37,032 nucleotides of DNA from an uncultured Prevotella sp. GTDB taxonomy: Bacteria; Bacteroidota; Bacteroidia; Bacteroidales; Bacteroidaceae. This document shows positions 24,454-32,072 of this stretch, in pieces (the first letter of the stretch is position 1; each line of letters opens with the position of its first letter). A program made the translations under genes and the position numbers. The stretch covers positions 1-37,032 of the forward strand of contig CAMORS010000018.1 in NCBI GenBank assembly GCA_946624005.1. Direction: 5' to 3'. Under the pieces are notes generated by a model that worked only from the letters and a program-made list of their open reading frames with translations, was not told the origin of the DNA and did no database searches.

Positions 24454-26076
24454 ATGGAAACGCAGAAATACATCAAGATCAACCCGGCCGACTCGGTCGT
24501 TGTTTGCCTCTCGCCAATGAAGAAGGGTGAGACCGTAGCCGTCGATGGCGTAGTGATAACGCTCTTGCAGGACACACCCGCAGGACACAAGGTGTTAATA
24601 AAGGATACGCGCGCTGGCGAGGACATCATCAAATATGGCTATCCCATCGGTCATGCCACTGAAGACTTGGTGGCTGGCCAGTGGGTCAACGAGCATAATC
24701 TCAAGACCAATCTCGCAGGTACGCTCTCCTACGAATACCACCCCGTTCCCGAGGTGGCTGAGGCATCCCAAGGTTCCGAAAGTCGCTGTAGCACAGCGTC
24801 TCCCCCTTCTCCCCAGGGTTGCGTAAGTCGCTGTAGCACGCCGGAAGCCCCTTCTCCCCAGGGTCGCGTAAGTCGCTGTAGTACAGCGACACCCCCTGCC
24901 CCTCCTTCTTTCATGGGCTATCAGCGCAAGAACGGCGAGGTTGGCATCCGCAACGAGATATGGATCGTGCCCACCGTAGGTTGTGTCAATGGCATCGCCG
25001 AACGGCTGGTTCACATGCTTCACAATGAGACTCACCTCGAAGGCATCGACGCCATCCATGCTTGGCACCACAATTTCGGGTGCTCACAGCTCAGCGGCGA
25101 CCACGAGAACACACGCAAGGTGCTGCGCGACATCGTGCTGCATCCCAATGCTGGAGCGGTCCTCGTACTCGGTTTAGGATGTGAGAACAACCAGCCGGAA
25201 GCCTTCATGGAGACGCTTGGCGACTACGACAAGGAGCGTATCCGCCTGCTCGTCACGCAACAGGTGGAGGGCGACGAGACGGAGGCCGCAATGAATATCT
25301 TGCGCGAGCTCTACAATCTGGCGAAGAACGACCGACGGACGGAATGTCCCATCAGCCGACTGCGCATCGGATTGAAATGCGGAGGCTCCGACGGTCTGAG
25401 TGGCATCACGGCCAATCCGCTCGTGGGAGAGTTCTCCGACTATCTCGTCTCTCAGGGTGGAACGACCATTCTCACCGAGGTGCCCGAGATGTTTGGTGCC
25501 GAAACCATCCTGATGAACCGTTGTAAGACGCGCGAGCTATTCGACCAGACGGTCACTCTCATCAACGACTTCAAGGAGTATTTCCTCAGTCACGGCGAGC
25601 CTGTCGGCGAGAATCCCTCACCGGGCAACAAGGCTGGCGGTATCTCCACGCTCGAAGACAAGGCACTCGGTTGCACGCAGAAGTGCGGAAAGGCCCTCGT
25701 CAGTGGTGTCTTGGCGTATGGCGATCGTCTGCAGACCGACGGCCTGAACCTTCTCTCTGCTCCTGGCAACGACCTCGTGGCTGCCACCGCCCTGGCTGCT
25801 GCGGGCTGCCAGATGGTGCTCTTCACCACAGGACGCGGCACGCCCTTCGGCACCTTCATCCCCACAATGAAGATTTCCACCAACTCGACGCTCTTCCAGC
25901 GTAAGCCCAACTGGATCGACTTCAATGCCGGCCGACTGGCTGAAGGCACACCGATGGCCGATGTGCTGAGCGATTTCATCGCGAAAGTCATCGCCGTCGC
26001 CAATGGCGAACCCACTCGCAACGAGGCCAACGGCTACAGCGAGATTGCCATCTTCAAGAACGGCGTCACCCTCTGA
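24454..26076 (+). CDS. uxaA: Altronate dehydratase (UxaA family) with a repeat-encoded linker
   Basis: Dehydrates D-altronate to 2-keto-3-deoxygluconate in galacturonate breakdown. It has 540 residues, about 45 longer than usual. An N-terminal SAF-like domain (about 1-95, KINPADSVVVCLSPMKKGE, IKYGYPIGHAT) is followed by a Ser/Pro/Cys-rich stretch at 101-153 made of three 15-residue units (SRCST at 110, 125 and 140) that no family member requires. The catalytic C-terminal domain starts at GYQRKNGEVGIRNEIWIVP and has conserved cysteines (FGCSQL, LGLGCENNQ, LKCGGSDGLSG, GCTQKCGKA). Galactarate or other sugar-acid dehydratases of the same fold are the alternative, but adjacency to kdgK/eda favours altronate. 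The promoter is unclear; the upstream gap is filled with repeats. Confidence 0.9.
   Translation: METQKYIKINPADSVVVCLSPMKKGETVAVDGVVITLLQDTPAGHKVLIKDTRAGEDIIKYGYPIGHATEDLVAGQWVNEHNLKTNLAGTLSYEYHPVPEVAEASQGSESRCSTASPPSPQGCVSRCSTPEAPSPQGRVSRCSTATPPAPPSFMGYQRKNGEVGIRNEIWIVPTVGCVNGIAERLVHMLHNETHLEGIDAIHAWHHNFGCSQLSGDHENTRKVLRDIVLHPNAGAVLVLGLGCENNQPEAFMETLGDYDKERIRLLVTQQVEGDETEAAMNILRELYNLAKNDRRTECPISRLRIGLKCGGSDGLSGITANPLVGEFSDYLVSQGGTTILTEVPEMFGAETILMNRCKTRELFDQTVTLINDFKEYFLSHGEPVGENPSPGNKAGGISTLEDKALGCTQKCGKALVSGVLAYGDRLQTDGLNLLSAPGNDLVAATALAAAGCQMVLFTTGRGTPFGTFIPTMKISTNSTLFQRKPNWIDFNAGRLAEGTPMADVLSDFIAKVIAVANGEPTRNEANGYSEIAIFKNGVTL
24767..24908. repeat. Three in-frame 45-bp palindromic repeat units inside uxaA
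   Basis: The core AGTCGCTGTAG occurs at 24781, 24826 and 24871, exactly 45 bp apart, each preceded by CCCCAGG-like sequence. The third unit holds the perfect palindrome GTCGCTGTAGTACAGCGAC (24872-24890); the first is a near-palindrome. The right flank CCCCCTGCCCCTCC (24892-24905) is the exact inverted match of 26486-26499. The unit length preserves the reading frame. Confidence 0.9.
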
Positions 26077-26100
26077 CCGCCCTCCCCAGAGGCTTCATCA

Positions 26101-26274
26101 TGCCTCCCCCAGGTTCAGTACGTCGCTGTTCTGTCCCCTCTAATTGCCTCCCCCAGGTTCAGTACGTCGCTGTCTGTCCTCTCTGATTGCCTCCCCCAGG
26201 TCCAGTACGTTGCTGTTCTGTCCCCTCTAATTGCCTCCCCCAGGTTCAGTACGTCGCTGTATTACAGCGACATA
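26101..26274. repeat. Four-unit 43-44-bp array downstream of uxaA, same family as the insert
   Basis: Units begin TGCCTCCCCCAGGT at 26101, 26145, 26188 and 26232 and share AGTACGT(C/T)GCTGT. The last copy carries the complete palindrome GTCGCTGTATTACAGCGAC (26253-26271), equal except for its centre base to that inside uxaA; the other three have only the left arm. The array fills most of the 211-nt gap. Confidence 0.9.
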
Positions 26275-26287
26275 ACCCCCAAAAGCC

Positions 26288-27103
26288 ATGCCCAATATCA
26301 TCAACCGCAACCTCTTCCGCCTGCTCCGCATCGGAGCCTTCCACACCACAGAGACACTGGAGCCCATGTCAGCCTTCAAGTGGCAACGCCTTATCCAGAT
26401 AGCTGAAAAGCAGGATGTCGTTCCCTTTATCCGTCAGGCAGCTCCACAAGCTCCCCAGTTGTTCCCATCAGCTCTCCCCTCCTTTGGAGGGGCAGGGGGA
26501 GGTCTCCCCTCTGTCGACGACTATGTCGCAGCCATTGCCGAGGCCGATCCGGAGCTCTCGAACATTCTGTTGAAATGGAAGATGAAGCGGATGAAAAAAC
26601 ATGAAGAGCAGAACCAGGAGTCGACACCAGAAACGTGGCAACTCCTGCAACTGCTCATCAACAACGTCAACCAGACGCTCACGCAGGGCATCTCGCTCCG
26701 TGGCATCATCGAGCTGGGCCGCTTTCTCCGGCAGAAAGGGCAGAATGTTGATTTCGTGCAGGTGGAGAACTGGCTCCATCGCCTCGACATGATGCGCATG
26801 GCTGCCCTGCAGGGTAGCATCCTTGTCAACCTCTTCAACTTCGACGACGACGAGCTGCCCTTCATGCACCAGCAGGAGAAGGCAGCCATGAAGCTCGTGG
26901 AGCGCTCCCTCTCGCATACGGCAGCCGACACGGCCGAGAACTGGCATTTCCGCATGCGCACCAACGGCATGGTTCAAAACAACAGCAAAGTGCTTCGACG
27001 CAACCTCCGCCGCAGCTTCAAGTTCATGCGCTTCAATCCCATCGAGACCACCAGCAACTTCATGGCCAACTTCGCCAAGACCCTCGCCGAGATAGAAGAG
27101 TAG
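26288..27103 (+). CDS. Hypothetical protein, 271 residues, with a repeat-encoded insert
   Basis: No family recognised with confidence. The protein is soluble-looking and mostly helical, with no signal peptide or membrane helix. Notable segments are LFRLLRIGAFHTTETLEPMS at the start, RGIIELGRFLRQKGQNVDF and VQVENWLHRLDMMRMAALQG in the middle, and a basic tail NNSKVLRRNLRRSFKFMRF. Residues 63-75 (LPSFGGAGGGLPS) are encoded by a GC-rich hairpin repeat and probably form a disordered loop. It starts 14 nt after the last palindrome of the downstream uxaA repeat array and is not obviously linked to sugar-acid use. Codon use is like its neighbours. Confidence 0.7.
   Translation: MPNIINRNLFRLLRIGAFHTTETLEPMSAFKWQRLIQIAEKQDVVPFIRQAAPQAPQLFPSALPSFGGAGGGLPSVDDYVAAIAEADPELSNILLKWKMKRMKKHEEQNQESTPETWQLLQLLINNVNQTLTQGISLRGIIELGRFLRQKGQNVDFVQVENWLHRLDMMRMAALQGSILVNLFNFDDDELPFMHQQEKAAMKLVERSLSHTAADTAENWHFRMRTNGMVQNNSKVLRRNLRRSFKFMRFNPIETTSNFMANFAKTLAEIEE
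26476..26500. repeat. GC-rich hairpin repeat inside a coding sequence
   Basis: CCCCTCC (26476-26482) and GGAGGGG (26486-26492) form a 7-bp stem with a TTT loop, followed by CAGGGGGA. The stretch GGAGGGGCAGGGGG (26486-26499) recurs inverted inside uxaA at 24892-24905. It is translated in the hypothetical protein as a Gly/Pro-rich loop. Confidence 0.65.
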
Positions 27104-27187
27104 CAAGATGTCTTAGCTACAGTCTCCTATCACGAGGTGTTGCTGTGTTCTGATTCGTTTTCTTTGTGTATCGAGGCTGCCTGCTTT

Positions 27188-28624
27188 TTATTTGTTCTGC
27201 CGCAACTTCTCGGTGTATTCGTCTACGCGGCGCATCTCTTGCGGGATGTCGATGCGCTGCGGGCAATGGGGCACACAATGGCCGCAACCGATGCAATGGC
27301 TGGCCTGGCGGAGCTTGGGAACGGAACGGTCGTAGCCGATGAGGAAGGCCCGGCGGCGGCGCCAGTACTCGGGATCGCCCTTGCGCTCCTCAGGATCGCG
27401 CTCTACGTTGGCCAGGTTGCCGTCCTTGATACATTTATTATAATGCGCGAAGATGGCCGGGATGTTCAGCCCGTAGGGGCAGGGCATACAGTAGTTGCAC
27501 TCGTTGCAGGGAATGGTATTCAGGTTGTAGATGTCCTCGGCTATCTCCATGAGGAAGGCATCCTCTTCTTTCGAGATGGGTTTCAGCGGAGCAAGCGACG
27601 TGATATTGTCGCGCAGGTGCTCCATATAGGTCATGCCGCTGAGCACGGTGAGTACGCCATCGGGTGTGCCGGCATAGCGGAAGGCCCAGCTGGCCACACT
27701 ACGTTCCGGCTCGCGCTGCTTCATCTTTGCCACGATAGGATCTGGCACGTTGGCCAGTCGGCCGCCAAGCAGAGGCTCCATGATGACGGCTGGTATGCCG
27801 CGCTTCTTCAGTTCGCCGTAGAGATAGACGGCATCGGTGTTGTCTTCGTTAATCTCGTTGGCCCATTGCCAGTCGAGGTAATTGAGCTCTATCTGTACGA
27901 AGTCCCAGTGGTAGCGGCCTTCGTCGTGCCACTTCAGCAGCATATCGTAGATTTTAACGTCGCCATGATAGGAGAAACCGAGGTTGCGGATGCGTCCTGC
28001 CTTCTTTTGTTCGACGAGCCAGTCGAGTATGCCGTTGTCCATATATCGGGCGTTGAATGTCTCCAAGGCATCCATATCACGGGAGCCGCCGCCGATGGCA
28101 TGTAGCAGCAGGTAGTCGATATAGTCTACCTGCAGGTACTTCAGCGAGTTCTCGAACATCTGTATCGACTCTTTCCGTGGCCATGTGTCGGGTGAGAAGT
28201 TGCTCAGCTTGGTGGCCACGAAATACTTGTCGCGCGGATGGCGATGCAGGGCGATGCCCGTCGACTCTTCAGACATACCGCGGCAATAGGCGGGTGATGT
28301 GTCGAAATAGTTGACGCCATGCTCGATGGCGTAGTCTACCTCGCGGTTGACCATCTCCTGGTCGATGGCGGCATCGGGGTTGTCGCGGAGGCTGAGTCCG
28401 CCCTCTACGGGCAGACGCATCATGCCGTAGCCGAGGAGCGACACTTTGTCGCCCGTGTTGGGATTGACGCGCATGGTCATCTTGTCCTTGGGTGGCTCTT
28501 GGGTAGATAGGCCAGTCGTATCGACGCCTTTCTTTCCCTTGCAGGCAGCGAGCAATGCTGATGAAGCCACGGCAGCTGCGCCGGCTGTCTTCAGGAAGTT
28601 TCTTCTGGATATATCTTTGTTCAT
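27188..28624 (-). CDS. Aldo/keto reductase with C-terminal 4Fe-4S domain and Tat-like signal
   Basis: Predicted exported redox enzyme of 478 residues. The N-terminus MNKDISRRNFLKTAG has a twin-arginine motif followed by a hydrophobic stretch ending ALLAAC, so it may also be lipidated at Cys28. The aldo/keto reductase barrel (about 60-350) has its usual catalytic positions: Asp and Tyr in FDTSPAY, Lys in ATKLSN and His in LLLHAIGG. The C-terminal part has ferredoxin-like motifs CNECNYCMPCPYG and CIGCGHCVPHCPQ. The substrate is unknown. It lies 71 nt downstream of a polyferredoxin membrane protein on the same strand, a likely electron donor or acceptor. A GC-rich palindrome lies in the gap. The convergent hypothetical gene ends 84 nt away with no evident terminator. 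Confidence 0.9.
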   Translation of the reverse strand: MNKDISRRNFLKTAGAAAVASSALLAACKGKKGVDTTGLSTQEPPKDKMTMRVNPNTGDKVSLLGYGMMRLPVEGGLSLRDNPDAAIDQEMVNREVDYAIEHGVNYFDTSPAYCRGMSEESTGIALHRHPRDKYFVATKLSNFSPDTWPRKESIQMFENSLKYLQVDYIDYLLLHAIGGGSRDMDALETFNARYMDNGILDWLVEQKKAGRIRNLGFSYHGDVKIYDMLLKWHDEGRYHWDFVQIELNYLDWQWANEINEDNTDAVYLYGELKKRGIPAVIMEPLLGGRLANVPDPIVAKMKQREPERSVASWAFRYAGTPDGVLTVLSGMTYMEHLRDNITSLAPLKPISKEEDAFLMEIAEDIYNLNTIPCNECNYCMPCPYGLNIPAIFAHYNKCIKDGNLANVERDPEERKGDPEYWRRRRAFLIGYDRSVPKLRQASHCIGCGHCVPHCPQRIDIPQEMRRVDEYTEKLRQNK

Positions 28625-28660
28625 GGGTGATGGGTGTTAGGTGATGGATGATGATGGGTC

Positions 28661-28677
28661 GGGGATTGCAAATCCCC
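28661..28677. repeat. GGGGATT...AATCCCC palindrome between the redox genes
   Basis: GGGGATTGCAAATCCCC is a perfect 7-bp stem with a GCA loop, in the 71-nt gap between the polyferredoxin and aldo/keto reductase genes, surrounded by short GTGATGG-like repeats. It has no U-tract and is more like a dispersed repeat than a terminator. Confidence 0.6.
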
Positions 28678-28695
28678 TCCTGCGGGTGATGAGTG

Positions 28696-30171
28696 TCAGA
28701 TCTGGTGGTGCTGCTCGTGTCCTTCTACGTAGATGGCGCTGAACGGCCGTGCCGGACAGAGGTTCTCGCAGGCTCCGCAGCCGATGCATTTCGCCTCGTT
28801 GACGGCGGGAATAAGAGGCGACAGCTCGTCGTTCTCGTCCATCGGTACCATCTGGATGGCCCCTGAAGGACAGTGGCGTTCGCAGTTGCCGCACTCTACA
28901 CCGTCGGTCACGACGACGCAGTTTTTCTTCACCCATACGGCGTGGCCTATCTGGGTGCTGGTCTTTTCTTCCAGGCTGATGGGCTTGATGGCTCCCGTAG
29001 GACATACCTCCGAGCAACGGTGACACTCGGGGCGGCAGTAGCCCAGCTCGTAGCTCATCGTGGGCTGCATCAACTTCAATAGGTCGGTGGAGGGTCGCAG
29101 CACGCCGTTGGGACATTCAGAGACACAGAGCTGACAGCCCGTGCAGCGCTTCGCCATGTTGCTGGCAGATAGCGATCCCGGCGGCGTCAGCGGTGTTTTG
29201 CGTGCGGGAGCCACTTTGTCTTCTATCGTTGCCAGACCGCCGTCAACCTTCTTCTTCTCTTGTGCCAATGCTGCAGCCGTCGTCGCCATAGCTGAAGCCA
29301 CAAGGAATGAGCGTCGTCCACCGTCGACAGGCTTCGGCTCAGCTTTCTTTCCGGCTGCATGGCTGTAGCTCAAAGCTCCGAACTTACATTTGTCCAAGCA
29401 GTTGCCGCAGGTTACGCAGCGGCTGTAGTCGACGGTGTGCGTCTTGTAGTCGATGCACGAAGCCTTGCAGTTCTTTGTGCAGAGACTGCAGTTCTTACAC
29501 TTGTCGGCATCGAAGCGAATCTTCAGCCACGAGAAGCGTGCGAAGAAGCTGAGCACCGTGCCCACGGGGCAGATGGTGTTGCAGTAGGTCCTGCCGCCAC
29601 GCCATGCCAGAACGGCCACAATGACGAAGGTCACGGCAGCCATGATGAACGTGGGCATGGAGCGAATCCATACGTCGACGTGATAGAAGGCATAGCTCTC
29701 GTAGTGCTCGGCTATGGAGGCCAGCACGTTGTTGCCCGATTCGTAGATGGGCTTCAGCAGGTTGGTGACGATGCGGCCGAAGCTGCTGTACGGTGCCAAT
29801 AAGGCTACCAGCGAGCCGGCACCAGCCACCAAGGCCACGACAAACACGCCCAACACGCCATAGCGCAGCCAGCGTTTCTCGCCGGAATAGCTAAAGCGGT
29901 TCTTCTTTGTCTTGCCGTGCAGCCACGAGATAAGGTCTTGCATGATGCCTAACGGACAAATCACCGAACAGTAGATGCGCCCGAACACCAGGGTGAGCAA
30001 CAACAACACGATCACCACCACGAGGTTGAGAGCCAGCACGGCGGGCAAGAACTGAATCTTAGCCAACCACCCGAACCATACGTGCATGGTGCCACTGAAA
30101 TCAAGGAACAGCAGCGTTATCAATACGAAAACAACGGCTGCTAAAACTCTTCTTATTCGCTTTAAATTCAT
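28696..30171 (-). CDS. NapH/FixG-like membrane polyferredoxin
   Basis: Membrane electron-transfer protein of 491 residues from the ATG at 30171; the open frame reaches 30195, but that falls in the -7 box. The N-terminal half has four to five membrane helices and two CxxxCP motifs (CSVICPLG, CNTICPVG), as in NapH/FixG/RdxA-type proteins. Ferredoxin motifs follow: CKNCSLCTKNC, CVTCGNCLDKC, then CTGCQLCVSECPNG, CRPECHRCSEVCPTG, CGNCERHCPSG and CIGCGACENLCPARP, so up to six clusters. Between the second and third lies GGRRSFLVASAMATTAAALA (Arg286-Arg287), a twin-arginine-like hydrophobic segment inside the chain. It probably passes electrons between a membrane or cytoplasmic donor and the downstream aldo/keto reductase. 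No heme or quinone site is seen. Confidence 0.9.
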   Translation of the reverse strand: MNLKRIRRVLAAVVFVLITLLFLDFSGTMHVWFGWLAKIQFLPAVLALNLVVVIVLLLLTLVFGRIYCSVICPLGIMQDLISWLHGKTKKNRFSYSGEKRWLRYGVLGVFVVALVAGAGSLVALLAPYSSFGRIVTNLLKPIYESGNNVLASIAEHYESYAFYHVDVWIRSMPTFIMAAVTFVIVAVLAWRGGRTYCNTICPVGTVLSFFARFSWLKIRFDADKCKNCSLCTKNCKASCIDYKTHTVDYSRCVTCGNCLDKCKFGALSYSHAAGKKAEPKPVDGGRRSFLVASAMATTAAALAQEKKKVDGGLATIEDKVAPARKTPLTPPGSLSASNMAKRCTGCQLCVSECPNGVLRPSTDLLKLMQPTMSYELGYCRPECHRCSEVCPTGAIKPISLEEKTSTQIGHAVWVKKNCVVVTDGVECGNCERHCPSGAIQMVPMDENDELSPLIPAVNEAKCIGCGACENLCPARPFSAIYVEGHEQHHQI

Positions 30172-30192
30172 GTTTAGTAAGATTATTTCCTG

Positions 30193-30223
30193 CAAAATTA
30201 CATCAAAAATTGAAAATATACAA
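30193..30223 (-). promoter_or_regulatory. Promoter of the polyferredoxin-aldo/keto reductase operon
   Basis: TTG (30223-30221), a 20-nt spacer and TAATTTTG (30200-30193) on the minus strand match the Bacteroidetes consensus. The transcript would begin near 30186, only 15 nt before the ATG at 30171. Confidence 0.72.
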
Positions 30224-30275
30224 GCAAAATATCATCTTTTTTCTTCGCTGAGGCCAATATTTCACAAATAATATG

Positions 30276-30283
30276 TACTTTTG
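30276..30283 (+). promoter_or_regulatory. -7 element of the pheS promoter
   Basis: TACTTTTG matches TAnnTTTG and lies 28 nt before the pheS ATG at 30311. No good -33 TTTG is visible. It rules out the upstream TTG at 30281 as the translation start. Confidence 0.6.
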
Positions 30284-30310
30284 CAGGCAAAACTGAAAAA
30301 TAGTAACAAA

Positions 30311-31354
30311 ATGCAACTAATAGACAGAATAGATCAGCTGCTGAAAGAAGTGAGCGAGGCTACTGCTAACAATGCAGAAGAGATAGAACAGCTCAGACTG
30401 AAATACCTGAGCAAGAAGGGTGAAATCAACGAGCTGATGAACGACTTCCGCACGGTTGCCGCCGAGCAGAAGAAAGAGTTAGGCATGCGCATCAACCTGC
30501 TGAAGAAGACGGCTCTCGACCGTATCAATGCGCTGCGCGAAGCAAACGCTACGGCAGCAACGACGCAGGAGGACATCGACCTGACACGTACCGCCTATCC
30601 CGTAGAGCTGGGAACGCGCCATCCGCTGACCATCGTGCGCAACGAGATTATCGATATCTTCCAGCGTATGGGCTTCGTCCTGGCCGACGGACCCGAGGTG
30701 GAAGACGACCTGCATGTGTTCACGAAGATGAACTTTGCCGCCGACCATCCTGCCCGCGACATGCAAGACACCTTCTTCGTGGAGCAGTCGAAGCTGGGCG
30801 ATGTGACGAAGAACATCCTGCTGCGCAGCCACACCTCGTCGGTGCAGGCTCGTGTGATGGAGCGCCAACAGCCGCCTATCCGCATCATCTGCCCCGGACG
30901 CGTCTATCGCAACGAGGCCATCACTGCCCGTGCCCACTGCTTCTTCCACCAGATAGAGGGTCTGTATATCGACAAGAACGTGTCGTTCACCGACCTGAAG
31001 CAGGTGCTCCTTTCCTTCGCACGCGAGCTCTTCGGCGAGGATACGAAGATTCGTCTGCGCCCCAGCTACTTCCCCTTCACCGAACCTTCGGCCGAGATGG
31101 ACATCTCGTGCCATATCTGTGGCGGCAAGGGTTGCGGCTTCTGCAAGCACACCGGATGGGTGGAGATACTGGGTTGCGGTATGGTAGACCCCAACGTGCT
31201 GGAGCTCTGCGGCATCGATAGCAGCGTCTATAGCGGCTATGCCTTCGGACTGGGCGTAGAGCGCATCACCAATCTGAAGTATCAGGTGAGCGACCTGCGT
31301 ATGTTCTCGGAGAACGACACCCGCTTCCTGCGCGAGTTCGAGTCGGCCAAGTAG
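30311..31354 (+). CDS. pheS: Phenylalanine--tRNA ligase, alpha subunit
   Basis: Catalytic alpha subunit of phenylalanyl-tRNA synthetase, 347 residues. An N-terminal coiled-coil arm (about 1-85) is followed by the class II core with HPLTIVRNEIIDIFQRMGF, the motif 2 region (ICPGRVYRNEAITARAHCFFHQIEG), FTEPSAEMD and motif 3 GYAFGLGVERI. The cysteine-rich insert CHICGGKGCGFCKHTGW is seen in many bacterial PheS proteins. The start at 30311 (MQLIDRIDQLL) agrees with the promoter position. The partner pheT is at 2504-4951, so the two genes are unlinked here. A TtcA-like gene follows after 18 nt, probably on the same transcript. Confidence 0.97.
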   Translation: MQLIDRIDQLLKEVSEATANNAEEIEQLRLKYLSKKGEINELMNDFRTVAAEQKKELGMRINLLKKTALDRINALREANATAATTQEDIDLTRTAYPVELGTRHPLTIVRNEIIDIFQRMGFVLADGPEVEDDLHVFTKMNFAADHPARDMQDTFFVEQSKLGDVTKNILLRSHTSSVQARVMERQQPPIRIICPGRVYRNEAITARAHCFFHQIEGLYIDKNVSFTDLKQVLLSFARELFGEDTKIRLRPSYFPFTEPSAEMDISCHICGGKGCGFCKHTGWVEILGCGMVDPNVLELCGIDSSVYSGYAFGLGVERITNLKYQVSDLRMFSENDTRFLREFESAK

Positions 31355-31372
31355 CACATCTACGTCAGGTCT

Positions 31373-32068
31373 ATGAAGACGACCGAGCAACACATCGATC
31401 GCCTCTTCAACAAGGCGCTGCGCCAATATGCGCTTGTCGAGGAGGGTGACCACATACTGGTAGGGCTGTCGGGTGGAAAAGACTCGATGGCCCTATTGCA
31501 GTTGTTGGCCAAGCGTGCCAAGGTGTTCAGACCCCGCTTCACGGTTGAAGCGGCTTTCATACGCATGACCAACATTCCTTATCAGAACGATGAAACCTAT
31601 CTTTCGGACTTTGCCCAGAAGAATGATGTGCGTCTGCACATCGTGGAAACGGCTTTCGACGAGTCGACCGACCGTCGGCATACCCATTGCTTTCTCTGCT
31701 CGTGGATGCGTCGGAAGGCCTTGTTCGACCTTGCCAACGAGCTGGGTTGTAACAAGATAGCCCTGGGGCATAATAAGGACGACCTCATGCAGACGGCTCT
31801 GATGAACCTTGTCTTCGTGGGACGTTTCGAGACGATGCAGCCGAAGATGCAGATGGACAAGTGGCCCATGCAGATAGTCCGGCCACTGTGCCTCATCCGC
31901 GAAGCCGATGTCCAAGCCTTTGCTACGGCACAGGGCTATCGCCGACAGGTGAAGAATTGTCCATACGAAGATGCTTCACGCCGGACCGACATGAAGCATC
32001 TTATCTCTCAGTTGGAGAAGATGAACCCCGATTTCGACCGGTCCATCTTCCGCGCCTTACGCTTATGA
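31373..32068 (+). CDS. TtcA-like tRNA-thiolation ATPase (PP-loop family)
   Basis: PP-loop ATP pyrophosphatase of 231 residues, of the TtcA/TtuA group that adds sulfur to tRNA bases (TtcA acts on cytidine 32). The ATP-binding PP-loop LSGGKDSM (Ser33-Ser38) and the CFLC pair (Cys106, Cys109) plus a third cysteine in KNCPYE (Cys196) match the family's iron-sulfur-binding cysteines. It is somewhat shorter than E. coli TtcA (about 310), and the target base is not certain. It starts 18 nt after pheS. Its 3' end is 4 nt from the end of convergent yidC, with no evident terminator hairpin. Confidence 0.85.
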   Translation: MKTTEQHIDRLFNKALRQYALVEEGDHILVGLSGGKDSMALLQLLAKRAKVFRPRFTVEAAFIRMTNIPYQNDETYLSDFAQKNDVRLHIVETAFDESTDRRHTHCFLCSWMRRKALFDLANELGCNKIALGHNKDDLMQTALMNLVFVGRFETMQPKMQMDKWPMQIVRPLCLIREADVQAFATAQGYRRQVKNCPYEDASRRTDMKHLISQLEKMNPDFDRSIFRALRL

Positions 32069-32072
32069 TTCT

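Noticed and set aside
24701..24914. Small antisense genes in the uxaA repeat region
   Set aside because: Open in two reverse frames only because the 45-bp unit lacks stops there; they are repeat shadows.
26101..26274. CRISPR array
   Set aside because: Units repeat along their whole 43-44 bp with no unique spacers, no cas genes are nearby, and the same unit occurs inside a coding sequence.
27137..28105. 322-residue open frame antisense to the aldo/keto reductase
   Set aside because: Shadow frame; the minus-strand gene has a full set of family motifs.
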